A DNA stretch of 51,366 bases. Source: Agromyces seonyuensis. Lineage in GTDB: Bacteria; Actinomycetota; Actinomycetes; Actinomycetales; Microbacteriaceae. Below, in pieces: positions 39,352 to 48,142 of this stretch (positions are counted from its first letter, which is position 1; every line of letters starts with the position of its first letter). A model generated the notes under the pieces. The model saw only the letters and a list, made by a program, of their open reading frames with translations, did no database searches and had not been told where the DNA came from. Position numbers and translations under genes: made by a program. The stretch lies in assembly GCF_009789225.1 (NCBI RefSeq), contig NZ_WSTA01000021.1, forward strand, positions 1 to 51,366, written 5' to 3'.

Positions 39352-40719
39352 TCAGTGGTGGAAGGTGGTCTTGATGCCCGCCTCCGGCATGGGCTGCTCG
39401 AGCTCGTCGAGGTAGGCCGTCTCCGTGCGGATGTCGCGCAGCAGGTCCTCGGCGAGGTCGCGGCTGAGGCCGTTGCGGCAGACGATGCGCATGACCGTCT
39501 GGTCCGTCTGCTCGCCCGAGAGCGGATAGGCGGGCACGAGCCACCCGCGGATGCGCAGCCGCTCGGAGAGGTGATGCAGGTCCCACTTGTCGGTGTAGCC
39601 CGGTTTGATGCGCCACGCGAAGACGGGGATGTCGCTGCCGTCGGTGAGCAGCTCGTACGGTGCGAGTTCGCTGACGCCCTTCGAGAGGAACTGGGCGACG
39701 CGCTGGGAGGCGAGCTGGATCGCCGTGAACCCGATGCGCCCGAGCCGGACGAACCGGTAGTACTGCAGCAGCACCTGCGCGCCGGGTCGAGAGAAGTTCA
39801 ACGCGAGCGTCGGCATCTCGCCGCCGAGGTAGCTGACCTTGAACACGAGCTCCTCGGGCAGCGCCGCCGTGTTGCGCCACACCACCCAGCCGACGCCGGG
39901 GTAGACGAGCCCGTACTTGTGCCCGGACGTGTTGATCGACTGCACGCGCGGCACGCGGAAGTCCCACTCGAGCTCGGGCTGCAGGAACGGCGCGATCATC
40001 GCGCCGGAGGCGCCGTCGACGTGGATCGGGATGTCGAGACCGGTGCGCTCCTGGATGCCGTCGAGGATGCGGCCGATCTCGGCCACGGGCTCGTACGCGC
40101 CCGTGTAGGTGACGCCCATGAGCACGACGACGCCGATGGTGTTCTCGTCGACGACGTCCTCCAGTCCGGTGCCGTCCATGATCGGATGCTCGTCGGTCGT
40201 GGGGATCAAGCGCATCTCCACGTCGAAGTAGTTGCAGAACTTCTCCCAGCACACCTGCACGGCGCTGCTCATGATGAGGTTCGGCTTGTCTGCCGGCTTG
40301 CCGGCCGCGACGCGGGCGGCCCGCCAGCGGCGCTTCAGCGCGAGCCCGCCGAGCATGCAGGCCTCCGAGGAGCCGATGGTGGAGGTGCCGATGACGTCGG
40401 ACGGGTCGGGGACGCTCCAGAGGTCGGCGAGGATGCGCCAGCAGTACTCCTCGATCGCCGCCGTCGCCGGGTACTCGTCCTTGTCGATCATGTTCTTGTC
40501 GAACGAGTCGTGGTACAGCCGGTCGGCGTGCTCGTCCATCCACGTGCCGACGAATGTGGCGAGGTTGAGCCGCGCGTTCCCGTCGAGCATCGTCTCGTCG
40601 CGCACGATGCGGTACGCGGTCTCGGCGAGCAGCTCGCCGTCGGGCATCCGCGTGTATCTCGCCGTCCCCGTTTCGCCGATCCGAGCGAACAAGGGCGTCA
40701 GTGCTTCGTCTTCGTTCAT
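39352..40719 (-). CDS. gadB: Glutamate decarboxylase
   Basis: 455 residues, PLP-dependent group II decarboxylase. GTSTIGSSEACMLGGLALKR, IHVDGASGAMIAPFLQP and the PLP Lys in SINTSGHKYGLVYPGVGWVV match Gad precisely. The enzyme consumes a proton while turning glutamate into GABA, usually for acid resistance. The end GIKTTFHH keeps the C-terminal His-rich autoinhibitory tail typical of pH-controlled Gad. No gadC antiporter is in the window. ATG at 40719 behind GGGGGAA. Confidence 0.96.
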   Translation of the reverse strand: MNEDEALTPLFARIGETGTARYTRMPDGELLAETAYRIVRDETMLDGNARLNLATFVGTWMDEHADRLYHDSFDKNMIDKDEYPATAAIEEYCWRILADLWSVPDPSDVIGTSTIGSSEACMLGGLALKRRWRAARVAAGKPADKPNLIMSSAVQVCWEKFCNYFDVEMRLIPTTDEHPIMDGTGLEDVVDENTIGVVVLMGVTYTGAYEPVAEIGRILDGIQERTGLDIPIHVDGASGAMIAPFLQPELEWDFRVPRVQSINTSGHKYGLVYPGVGWVVWRNTAALPEELVFKVSYLGGEMPTLALNFSRPGAQVLLQYYRFVRLGRIGFTAIQLASQRVAQFLSKGVSELAPYELLTDGSDIPVFAWRIKPGYTDKWDLHHLSERLRIRGWLVPAYPLSGEQTDQTVMRIVCRNGLSRDLAEDLLRDIRTETAYLDELEQPMPEAGIKTTFHH

Positions 40720-40904
40720 GGTTCCCCCCGGGCCGCGAACTCGCGCGACCCCGGTGCGGGGTCGCGACGCGCCGAAAGCTACACCAGGCGCGGCGGCGCC
40801 GGGACGGATGCGGTCCGAGGGTTCCGCCCGGCCCGTCGCTGCGAACACGCTTCGGGCGAGCGCGCGATGTCCGACGGTCCCGCCGGATCGGGCAGGATGC
40901 TCTG

Positions 40905-41633
40905 GTGCCCGACTCCCCCGATCTGTGGGCGCTCGTCGCCCCGACGACGCCCGTCGCCCTGTCCTGGACCGTGATCGCCGTCATCGTCGTCGCCGCGGCC
41001 GCCCTCAGCATCCCCCGCGCGACGTGGCGCTGGTTCGGCCTCGTCACGACGCTCGTGCACGAGCTCGGCCACGCGTCGGCTGCGCTGCTCACGGGACGTG
41101 TCGTGCGCGGCATCCGCATCCGCGCCGACCAGTCGGGCGAGATGCTGAGCGCCGGCGTGCGCGGGCACGTGCTCAGCGGGATCGCGGGCTATCCCGCGCC
41201 CGCGATCGTCGGGACGCTGCTGATGTGGGCGGTCACGCAGGGCTGGCAGGCGCCGGCGCTCGCGATCATCGCGGTCGCGCTCGTGCTCTCGCTGCTCGTG
41301 ATCCGCAACGCGGTCGGCCTCGGCATCGTCGTCGGCTCGCTCGCGGCGAGCGTCGCCCTGCTGCTGTTCGCGACCCCGGAGTGGCAGGCGTGGTCGCTGC
41401 TCGCCGTCGGGCTGGCCCTCCTGGTGGGCGCGTGGCGCGGGCTCGGGGCCGTGCTCGCCGTGCACGCGCGTCGCCGCGACCTGCAGAGCTCCGACGCCTG
41501 GCTGCTCGCGCGCCGCACGGGCATCCCCTCGTTCGTCTGGCTGTTCGTCTTCATCGTGGTCATCGCCGGCAGCACGGCGCTCGCCGCCTGGACGCTCGCG
41601 AGCGACCTCGGCGTGAACCCGCTGGTCGAGTAG
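40905..41633 (+). CDS. M50-family membrane metalloprotease-like protein
   Basis: 242 residues with about seven hydrophobic segments. The zinc motif HELGH lies early (TTLVHELGHASAALLTGRVV), followed by RADQSGEMLSAGVRGHVLSGIAGYPAPAIVG, the usual pattern of the M50B-like group in Actinobacteria. A PDZ domain is absent. Substrate unknown. GTG start at 40905, with CAGGAT six bases upstream. The last codons and the stop (CTGGTCGAGTAG) lie inside an intergenic repeat, so the terminal LVE is repeat-derived. Confidence 0.85.
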   Translation: MPDSPDLWALVAPTTPVALSWTVIAVIVVAAAALSIPRATWRWFGLVTTLVHELGHASAALLTGRVVRGIRIRADQSGEMLSAGVRGHVLSGIAGYPAPAIVGTLLMWAVTQGWQAPALAIIAVALVLSLLVIRNAVGLGIVVGSLAASVALLLFATPEWQAWSLLAVGLALLVGAWRGLGAVLAVHARRRDLQSSDAWLLARRTGIPSFVWLFVFIVVIAGSTALAAWTLASDLGVNPLVE

Positions 41634-41723
41634 CGAAGCGTATCGAGACCTCGCAGGATGCCGCTCCCGGCCCGCGAGGAGAGCTCACGAGGTCTCGATA
41701 CGCTCCTGCGTCGCTACTCGACC
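41623..41723. repeat. Intergenic repeat with inverted ends between M50 and proX-like genes
   Basis: GGTCGAGTAGCGAAGCGTATCGAGACC on the left and the inverse GGTCTCGATACGCTCC...CTACTCGACC on the right. The left arm holds the stop codon of the M50 gene. Confidence 0.88.
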
Positions 41724-41736
41724 GACGAGCACGAAA

Positions 41737-41772
41737 GCGGGCGACGGCCCCGCCCAGGGAACCGCCGCCCGC
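41737..41772 (-). terminator. Terminator of the glycine betaine ABC operon
   Basis: GCGGGCGGCGG pairs with CCGTCGCCCGC (one G-T pair) and is followed on the minus strand by TTTCGT. It lies 19 bases after the binding-protein stop codon. Confidence 0.7.
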
Positions 41773-41790
41773 CGCTTCGGGGAGCCGGAC

Positions 41791-42687
41791 TCAGCTCGTG
41801 AGCGAGTCGACGTACTCCTGGTTGTCGGCGATCCAGTCGGCGACCACGGGGCCGTAGTCGTCGCCGTCGTACTCGTTGAACATGGCGTTCTCGAGCGAGT
41901 AGAGCAGGTCGGAGTCCATCGTGAAGTCCTCGAGCCAGCCGCTCAGCGTCGGGAAGTCCTCGGTGAAGCTCTTCGAGCCGAACGAGTGGATGCTCTCGGC
42001 GTCGCCGAGGGCGCCCTCCGGGTCCTCGAGCGTCTTGATGGGGAACGCGTCGTAGGCCCAGTGCGGGGTCCAGAGGGTGACGGCGACGTTCTCGCCGGCA
42101 TCCGTCGCGGCCTTCAGCTCGCTGAGCATCGCCGGCGTCGACGAGGTCGTGTACTCCAGGTCCTCGAGGCCGTAGGCCGGGATGACGCTCTCCGTCGTGA
42201 CCCGGTTGAGGCCGGAGCCGGACTCGATGCCGACGAGCTGGTTGCCGAAGAGGTCGGCGTTGTCGGCGAGTTCGGCGAGGGAGTCGATCGGAGCATCCTC
42301 GTTGACCGCGATGGTGAGGGCGGCATCCTCGTTCCAGGCGCCGAGGTCGACCATGTCGTCGCCGTACTGCTCGATGTAGTCGGCGTGCGTGATGGGCAGC
42401 CAGGTGTCGAGCACGACGTCGTAGTCGTCGGTCGTCAGGCCCGAGTAGGCGGGCGCGGGGTCGGCGTACTCGAGGGTGACGTCGTAGCCCTGCTCCTCGA
42501 GGATCGCCTTCCACAGCTCGGAGGCCGCGATGCCCTCGTCCCAGCCGTTGAACACGGCGATGGTGAGGTCCTGGCGGTCGCCGTTGTCGAGGGCCTCGGC
42601 CTCGGTCGACGAGCAGCCCGCGAGGGTGAGGGCCGCGATGCCGGCGGTCGCGATGCCGGCGAACAGGGTGCGCTTGGTGCGCTGCAT
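41791..42687 (-). CDS. Glycine betaine/proline ABC transporter substrate-binding lipoprotein (OpuAC type)
   Basis: 298 residues. Signal peptide with lipobox LAGC (Cys25). The OpuAC fold is clear: LTIAVFNGWDEGIAASELWK, YDVVLDTWLPITHADYIEQY and VAVTLWTPHWAYDAFPIK, with Trp residues for the aromatic cage around quaternary amines. It is last in its operon, 371 bp after the permease gene, a gap filled by a tandem repeat array. ATG at 42687 behind AAAGGAA. Confidence 0.94.
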   Translation of the reverse strand: MQRTKRTLFAGIATAGIAALTLAGCSSTEAEALDNGDRQDLTIAVFNGWDEGIAASELWKAILEEQGYDVTLEYADPAPAYSGLTTDDYDVVLDTWLPITHADYIEQYGDDMVDLGAWNEDAALTIAVNEDAPIDSLAELADNADLFGNQLVGIESGSGLNRVTTESVIPAYGLEDLEYTTSSTPAMLSELKAATDAGENVAVTLWTPHWAYDAFPIKTLEDPEGALGDAESIHSFGSKSFTEDFPTLSGWLEDFTMDSDLLYSLENAMFNEYDGDDYGPVVADWIADNQEYVDSLTS

Positions 42688-42804
42688 GGGTGTTCCTTTC
42701 GTCCCCGCGTGCTGTGGCGCGGGTGATCGGGTGTCGCCGCGGTTGTCCGCGGACGTTTGGGGTTCGCCGGTCGAGTCGGGGCGCCGGCGCCGCGTCCCAC
42801 CCGT

Positions 42805-43045
42805 CGGTCGAGTAGGCGCGCCGGCGCCGTATCGAGACTTCGCGAGGTCCCCTCGGGGGTCTCGATACGCTCCTTCGTCGCTACTCGACCGGCGCAGTCG
42901 GGTCTCGATACGCTCCTCCGTCGCTACTCGACCGGCGCAGTCGGGTCTCGATACGCTCCTCCGTCGCTACTCGACCGGCGCAGTCGGGTCTCGATACGCT
43001 CCTCCGTCGCTACTCGACCGGCGGGATCTGTCGCTCCTCGACCGG
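42805..43045. repeat. Tandem repeat array (43-bp unit) with inverted flank inside the betaine operon
   Basis: Three full 43-bp units (42857-42899, 42900-42942, 42943-42985) and a fourth, partial one to about 43023. Each contains GGGTCTCGATACGCTCCTCC, GTCGCTACTCGACCGG and the spacer CGCAGTC. A single C/T difference marks unit 1. An inverted half (GGTCGAGTAGGCGCG...GTATCGAGAC, 42805-42838) stands in front and a decayed end near 43031-43045. There are no variable spacers, so it is not a CRISPR. Confidence 0.92.
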
Positions 43046-43058
43046 CGAGGATGCGCCG

Positions 43059-43973
43059 CTAGGCGACCAGCGCCGGTTCGCGCTCGGGCACCGGCGAGGG
43101 CGCCACATCCTGCTTCGACGCCGCCTTCCGGCGCGTCCAGGGCGCGGTCCAGCCGTTGCCGAACGCGCCGGTCGCGCGGTCGAGGATGATCGCGAGGATG
43201 ACGACCGAGAGGCCGGCCTCGAATCCGAGGGCGACGTCGATGCGTCCGAGTGACTGCACGACCTGGCCGCCGAGTCCGCCCGCGCCGACCATGCCGGCGA
43301 TGACGACCATCGAGAGGGCGAGCATGATGACCTGGTTGACGCCGGCCATGATCGAGGGCATCGCGAGCGGCAGCTGGATCTGACGGAGGATCCGGCCGGG
43401 CGAGGAGCCGAAGGCCTGGCCGGCCTCGACGACCTCGCGGTCGACGCCGCGGATGCCGAGCTCGGTGAGGCGAACGCCGGGCGCCATCGCGAACACGATC
43501 GTCGCGATGATGCCGGGCACGACGCCGACGCGGAAGAGGATGAGCGCGGGGATCAGGTAGACCATCGCGGGCATCGTCTGCATGAAGTCGAGGATCGGCC
43601 GGATGACGCGCGAGGCGGCGTCCGATCGGGCGGCGAGGATGCCCACGGGGATCGCGATCGCGATCGCCACGAGCGAGGCGACGAGCACGAGAGCGAGCGT
43701 CGACATCGCGTTCTCCCACTGGTCGACGCCGACGATCACGAGCAGCCCGACGGCCGTGCCGACCGCGAACTTCCAACCCTTCGCGAGCCACGCGACGGCG
43801 GCGAGCGCCAGGATGACGATCCAGAACGGCGGGACCGTGAGCACGGCCTCGAGGCCGTCGTAGAAGCCGTCGAAGATCGTGCGGATGACGGCGAAGAAGC
43901 CGCCGAGCGTGTCGGTCAGGAACTCGACGACGGCCTCGGCCCAGTCGCCGACGGGGATGCGGAAGCCGTCCAT
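43059..43973 (-). CDS. Glycine betaine/proline ABC transporter permease (OpuAB/ProW type)
   Basis: 304 residues, about seven membrane helices. The EAA loop region reads VVEAGQAFGSSPGRILRQIQ LPLA in pieces and contacts the ATPase. PILDFMQTMPAMVYLIPALI is the family signature. It ends with a basic tail. The start ATG overlaps the ATPase stop by one base (TGATG), showing translational coupling. Confidence 0.94.
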   Translation of the reverse strand: MDGFRIPVGDWAEAVVEFLTDTLGGFFAVIRTIFDGFYDGLEAVLTVPPFWIVILALAAVAWLAKGWKFAVGTAVGLLVIVGVDQWENAMSTLALVLVASLVAIAIAIPVGILAARSDAASRVIRPILDFMQTMPAMVYLIPALILFRVGVVPGIIATIVFAMAPGVRLTELGIRGVDREVVEAGQAFGSSPGRILRQIQLPLAMPSIMAGVNQVIMLALSMVVIAGMVGAGGLGGQVVQSLGRIDVALGFEAGLSVVILAIILDRATGAFGNGWTAPWTRRKAASKQDVAPSPVPEREPALVA

Positions 43974-45415
43974 CAGGCGATCCCTCCGTTCGTCGCGGCG
44001 GCCGCGGGCGGCAGGTCGCCGTCCTCACGGGCATCCTCGGTTCCGGCTCGTCGTGCGTCGGCGAGCGCCGCCTCGGCGCCGGCGAGCGTGGCCTGGATGA
44101 CCTCGACGGGCACGGTCACCGGCGGAACGGCCACGGGCAGCTCGCCCGTCTCGGTCGTGACGTTGCCGAGGGCCGCGAGCAGGGTGACCCGCGGCACGAC
44201 GCCGACGAGGCGCTCGCGCTCGTCGACGACCGCGATGGGCGCCTCGTGCTCGACACTCGTCGCAAAGAGCTCCGCGAGGTGCACGTCGGGCGCGATGCGC
44301 GGCACGTCGGTCCGGATCGCGGAGTCGAGCGAGCGTTCGCCGCGCTGCACGAGCCGCAGCACGTCGCGGTCGTGCACGACGCCGACGAGCTTGCGGCCGC
44401 CGGTGACGACGAGCGCGCTCGAGGTCTCCTGCTCGAGCATCGTGCGGAGCGCGGCGCGCGGTCCGGCCGACTGCGCCACGACGGCGCGCGGCGCCTGCAT
44501 GACGTTGGCGGCGGTGAGCACGCGGGCGCGGTCGACGTCGGCGACGAACTGCGCGACGTAGTCGTCGGCGGGATCGGTGAGGATCTCCTCGGCGGTGCCG
44601 AGCTGCACGATGCGGCCGTCGCGCATGACGGCGATGCGGTCGCCGAGGAACATCGCCTCGTTGAGGTCGTGCGTGATGAACACGATCGTCTTGCCGAGCT
44701 CCTGCTGGAGCTCGACGAGCTGCTCCTGCATCTCGCGCCGGATCAGGGGGTCGAGGGCGGAGAACGCCTCGTCCATGAGCAGGATGTCGGTGTCGGCGGC
44801 GAGCGCGCGGGCCAGCCCGACGCGCTGCTGCATGCCGCCCGAGAGCTCGGACGGGAGCTTGTCGCCCCAGCCGCCGAGGCCGACGGTCTCGAGCACGCGC
44901 TCGGCGCGCTCCCGGCGCGCCGCCGGCGGCACGCCCTGGATCTCGAGCCCGTAGGCGGCGTTGTCGCGCACCGTTCGGTGCGGCAGCAGCGCGAAGTGCT
45001 GGAAGACCATCGAGACGTGCTCGCTGCGGATGGCGCGCACCCGCTTCGCGGAGACGCCGGTGAGCTGCTCCCCCATCACCCGGACGCTGCCGGCGGTGGG
45101 CTCCTGCAGGCCGTTGAGCATGCGGATGAGCGTCGATTTGCCGGAGCCGGAGAGACCCATGACGACGAAGATCTCGCCGCGGCGCACCTCGAAGTCGGCG
45201 TCGATCACGGCGGCGGTGCCCAGTTGGGCGAGTTCGGTGCGGCTCGCGCCGGCCCGGAGCCGCTCGAGGGCCTGGTCGGGCTTGCGGCCGAAGAACTTGG
45301 TGAGTCCCCGGACTTCGAGGGCGGGTGCCTCCCCCGACGGCGGTGCGGCGGAGGGGTCGGGATGGACGGCGGACGCGACGGGCGCGGCCGGGTCGGTCAG
45401 TGCGGTTGCGGACAT
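43973..45415 (-). CDS. Glycine betaine/proline ABC transporter ATPase with tandem CBS domains (OpuAA/ProV type)
   Basis: 480 residues. After a 30-residue Pro/Ala leader: Walker A GLSGSGKST, Q-loop FQHFALLPHRTV, signature LSGGMQQRVGLARAL, Walker B ILLMDEAFSALDPL, and the H-loop THDLNEAMFLGDR. Two CBS domains follow (ALVVTGGRKLVGVVHDRDVL; IAVVDERERLVGVVPRVTLL), which sense ionic strength in OpuA-type transporters. A Glu/Asp-rich tail ends it. I take ATG 45415 (GGGAG upstream) over the GTG 27 bases earlier. First gene of the operon. Confidence 0.95.
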   Translation of the reverse strand: MSATALTDPAAPVASAVHPDPSAAPPSGEAPALEVRGLTKFFGRKPDQALERLRAGASRTELAQLGTAAVIDADFEVRRGEIFVVMGLSGSGKSTLIRMLNGLQEPTAGSVRVMGEQLTGVSAKRVRAIRSEHVSMVFQHFALLPHRTVRDNAAYGLEIQGVPPAARRERAERVLETVGLGGWGDKLPSELSGGMQQRVGLARALAADTDILLMDEAFSALDPLIRREMQEQLVELQQELGKTIVFITHDLNEAMFLGDRIAVMRDGRIVQLGTAEEILTDPADDYVAQFVADVDRARVLTAANVMQAPRAVVAQSAGPRAALRTMLEQETSSALVVTGGRKLVGVVHDRDVLRLVQRGERSLDSAIRTDVPRIAPDVHLAELFATSVEHEAPIAVVDERERLVGVVPRVTLLAALGNVTTETGELPVAVPPVTVPVEVIQATLAGAEAALADARRAGTEDAREDGDLPPAAAATNGGIA

Positions 45416-45831
45416 GTGTGCTCCCGCGCCGTCGACGGACACCGGGCACGCCGAAGGGCGCGCTCGCGATGCTCGTGATGCACGACGACGCTCGGGTCAC
45501 GACCGGGTTGACGGCACTCGGAACGCCGCCTCGAGCCCGATCGAATTGCTGTGGTCGATCGGGCGATACGAACGTTCGTCGTCCCGGGCATTCGGTGCCC
45601 GGAACCGTGCCGCCGAACCATACGACCGTCGCGTTCGGGCTCGTTCGAGACCTCGCGCGGCGGGCGCGGACTGGGCGGGTGCGGCCCTCGCGGGCCGTTC
45701 CTCCACGCTATACAGGTTCGACGACGGGTCTCAAACCGAGCGTTGGGAAATCGTGCTGATCAGGCATTTCATACTCCCAGTTCGGCGACACCTGTCGTTC
45801 AGGTTACGCTGCCCCACCGGCCAACCCCCGC
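45416..45831. other. Intergenic region upstream of the betaine ABC operon
   Basis: No gene is seen. The minus strand has CTGTATAGCGTGG near 45703-45715, a reasonable extended -10 region, and a palindrome CGAACGTTCG near 45570. The leader of about 290 bases would be long enough for regulation, but I recognise no riboswitch. Confidence 0.4.
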
Positions 45832-45934
45832 TGGTCGAGTAGCGGCGAAGCCGCCCGTTGGTCGAGTAGCGGCGAAGCCGCGTATCGAGACCGCCCGCAC
45901 GACCTCGACCGGGCCTTCGCCCTTACTCGACCGG
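45832..45934. repeat. Intergenic repeat overlapping the zur stop codon
   Basis: Two left arms GGTCGAGTAGCGGCGAAGCCGC in tandem, then GTATCGAGACC, and the inverse end TTACTCGACCGG. That end encodes the last residues and stop of the Fur-family gene on the minus strand. Confidence 0.85.
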
Positions 45935-46363
45935 CCGCCGACCGTCGGCCGAGCACTCCGCGCACAGGCCGAAGACGTCGACGACGTGCGCCGCTCGCGT
46001 GAAGCCGTGCTCCGCGGCGACCTGCTGCGCCCACGACTCGACCGAGTCCGCCGAGATCTCGACCGTGAGCCCGCAGTTGCGGCAGATGAGGTGGTGGTGG
46101 TGCCCCGTGGAGCACGCGCGGTAGAGCGCCTCGCCCTCGGGCGACTGCAGCGTGTCGGCGTCGCCCGCGGCCGCGAGGGTGCCGAGGGCGCGGTAGACCG
46201 TGGCGAGCCCCACCGTCGAACCGGCCCGCTGCAGCTGCGAGTGCAGGGCCTGCGCGCTCACGAAGCCCTCGGTGTCGGCGAGCGCCTCTCGGACGGCCTC
46301 GCGCTGCTTCGTGGTGCGCTGCACGGCGGTCCGCGGAGCGGTGTTCTCGAGATCCGGCGTCAT
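45923..46363 (-). CDS. zur: Fur-family regulator, predicted zinc uptake regulator Zur
   Basis: 146 residues. Winged helix: TTKQREAVREALADTEGFVS and STVGLATVYRALGTLAAAGD. Dimerisation domain: STGHHHHLICRNCG and FGLCAECS, giving the CxxC-CxxC structural zinc site and the His cluster. It is last in the zinc ABC operon, 2 bp after the second permease, which argues for Zur rather than Fur, PerR or Nur. AGGAGG precedes the ATG at 46363. Its target is probably the box at 50190-50204, giving feedback control. The final PVE and stop codon come from an intergenic repeat. Confidence 0.9.
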   Translation of the reverse strand: MTPDLENTAPRTAVQRTTKQREAVREALADTEGFVSAQALHSQLQRAGSTVGLATVYRALGTLAAAGDADTLQSPEGEALYRACSTGHHHHLICRNCGLTVEISADSVESWAQQVAAEHGFTRAAHVVDVFGLCAECSADGRRPVE

Positions 46364-46365
46364 GG

Positions 46366-47223
46366 TCACGCCTCCTGGGGGGTTCGGATGGACGGGGTGG
46401 AGCGGTCGGCGTCGGGGATGCCCGATGCCCGCGCGCGGCGCGACCCGCGGGCCCGCTCGACGACGAGTGCGATGGCGAACACCGCCGCGGCGATCAACGC
46501 GATCGCCGGGCCGGCCGCGATGGCGAACCAGCGCGAGCACAGCACGCCGAGCACGCCGGCGCCGGCCCCGATGAGCGGGGCGACGATCGCGACGCCGCGG
46601 AACGTGCGCATCAGCCGCTGCGCGGCGGCGGCCGGTGCGGCGAGCAGCGCGATCGCGAGGATGGCGCCGACCGCGGGCAGCGCGCTCACGACGGCCGTCG
46701 CGATGAGCGCGAGCACGAGCACCTCGATGCCGCGGGCCCGGTAGCCCGCGGCGCGGAAGCCGACCGGGTCGAACGTCGAGAAGGCGATCTCCTTGCCGAA
46801 GAGCAGGAACACGGCGATCGCGACGACGAGCAGCGCCCCGGCGAGCCAGACGTCGCCCGTCGACACCGTGAGGATCGATCCGACGAGGAACGACTCCGCG
46901 TGCACGGGGACCGGCAGCAGCGCCTGCAGCAGCACGCCCAGCGCGAACCCGCCGGTCAGCACGATGCCCGCGGCGACGTCGGGACCCTGCGACCGGATGC
47001 GCGCGAGCGCCTGCATGGCGGCGACGATGCCGACGGCCGCGATCGCCGCGCCGAGCGGGATCGCGATGCCGAGCGCCGCCGCGGCGACGGCGCCGGGGAA
47101 GGTCGCGTGCGTGAGCGCCTGGGCGAAGAACGTGCGGCGGCGCAGCACGACGAGCGTGCCGACGAGCCCCGATCCGGCGCCGATGAGCACGGCGGCGAGC
47201 AGCGCCTGTGCGAAGTACCCCAT
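46366..47223 (-). CDS. Zinc ABC transporter, second membrane permease (ZnuB/TroD-like)
   Basis: 285 residues, about eight helices. LRRRTFFAQALTHATFPGAV and ALPAVGAILAIALLAAPAAA are the ABC-3 family landmarks. It pairs with the preceding, different permease to form a probable heterodimeric channel. The ATG at 47223 overlaps the previous stop by one base (TGATG). A basic tail follows the last helix. Confidence 0.93.
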   Translation of the reverse strand: MGYFAQALLAAVLIGAGSGLVGTLVVLRRRTFFAQALTHATFPGAVAAAALGIAIPLGAAIAAVGIVAAMQALARIRSQGPDVAAGIVLTGGFALGVLLQALLPVPVHAESFLVGSILTVSTGDVWLAGALLVVAIAVFLLFGKEIAFSTFDPVGFRAAGYRARGIEVLVLALIATAVVSALPAVGAILAIALLAAPAAAAQRLMRTFRGVAIVAPLIGAGAGVLGVLCSRWFAIAAGPAIALIAAAVFAIALVVERARGSRRARASGIPDADRSTPSIRTPQEA

Positions 47224-48137
47224 CAGCGCACCGCCTCCCGGGCGACCCGCGACCGAGATGCGGTCTCGCGCGCCGCGGCATCCGGCGCCGTGTCGCCGCC
47301 GAACGCCGCGCGCAGGGCGAGCACCAGCAGGTACCCGAGCACGAAGACGGCGACCACAGTCGCCCCGGCGGGCAGGTTCACCCCGCCGCCGACGGACACG
47401 GCGTAGTTCGCCGCGAGTCCGAGCCAGGACGCGAGCATCCCGAAGCCCGCGGCCACGGGGAAGAGCCACCACAGCCGCGCGGTGACGAGGCGCGCGACCG
47501 CACCCGGCACGATGAGCAGGGCGAGCACGAGCAGACTGCCGATCGCGGATGCCGCCGCGACGACGACGAGCGCGATGGCGACGTTGAGCACGAGGTCGAG
47601 CACGGTGATGCGCAGGCCCGCCGCGCGCGCGGCGAGCGGATCGAATGCCCGCATGACCTGCTGTTTGAGGGTGAGCAGCACGAGCACGACGGCGATCCCG
47701 GCGATGGCGAGGATGCCCGGCAGCTCGGCATCCGTCACGGTCAGCACCCGGCCGAACAGCAGCGACTCGAGCTCGCCCGCGTAGTCGGTGCCGAGCGAGA
47801 CGACGATCACGCCGACGGAGAACGTCGCGGTCAGCACGATCGCGATGGACGCGTCGGACCCCGTGCGCGAGCGCCCGAGCCAGCTCAGGATGCCCGCCGC
47901 GATGAGCGCGGCGATCGCCGCCCCCGGCAGCAGGCCCGCGGTGCCCGCCACGGCGAAGCCGATCGCGAGGCCGGGGAAGACGGCGTGGGAGAGTCCGTCG
48001 CTGATGAACTCGAGGCGGCGCAGGTTCACGAGCACCCCGACGATGCCCGCCGCGAACGAGAGGCCGAGCAGCACGACGAGCGCCCGCGCCAGGAACGGGA
48101 GCTGGAACGCGCCGAACAGGGCGTCGCCGATCGTCAT
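47223..48137 (-). CDS. Zinc ABC transporter membrane permease (ZnuB-like)
   Basis: 304 residues, about eight helices of the ABC-3 family: [20 protein letters not shown] near the N-terminus, [20 protein letters not shown] near the middle. I use ATG 48137; a GTG at 48146 that overlaps the ATPase stop as GTGA would add three residues and is equally credible. The C-terminal tail is Ala/Arg-rich. Confidence 0.93.
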   Translation of the reverse strand: MTIGDALFGAFQLPFLARALVVLLGLSFAAGIVGVLVNLRRLEFISDGLSHAVFPGLAIGFAVAGTAGLLPGAAIAALIAAGILSWLGRSRTGSDASIAIVLTATFSVGVIVVSLGTDYAGELESLLFGRVLTVTDAELPGILAIAGIAVVLVLLTLKQQVMRAFDPLAARAAGLRITVLDLVLNVAIALVVVAAASAIGSLLVLALLIVPGAVARLVTARLWWLFPVAAGFGMLASWLGLAANYAVSVGGGVNLPAGATVVAVFVLGYLLVLALRAAFGGDTAPDAAARETASRSRVAREAVR

Positions 48138-48142
48138 CGCGC

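Noticed and set aside
42857..43023. Regular direct repeats resembling a CRISPR array
   Set aside because: Units are contiguous 43-mers with no variable spacers, no cas genes lie nearby, and the same arms occur singly elsewhere in the window.
45416..45831. Riboswitch in the long leader of the betaine ABC operon
   Set aside because: I see no conserved riboswitch core, only a short palindrome; CBS domains in the ATPase already offer a means of control.
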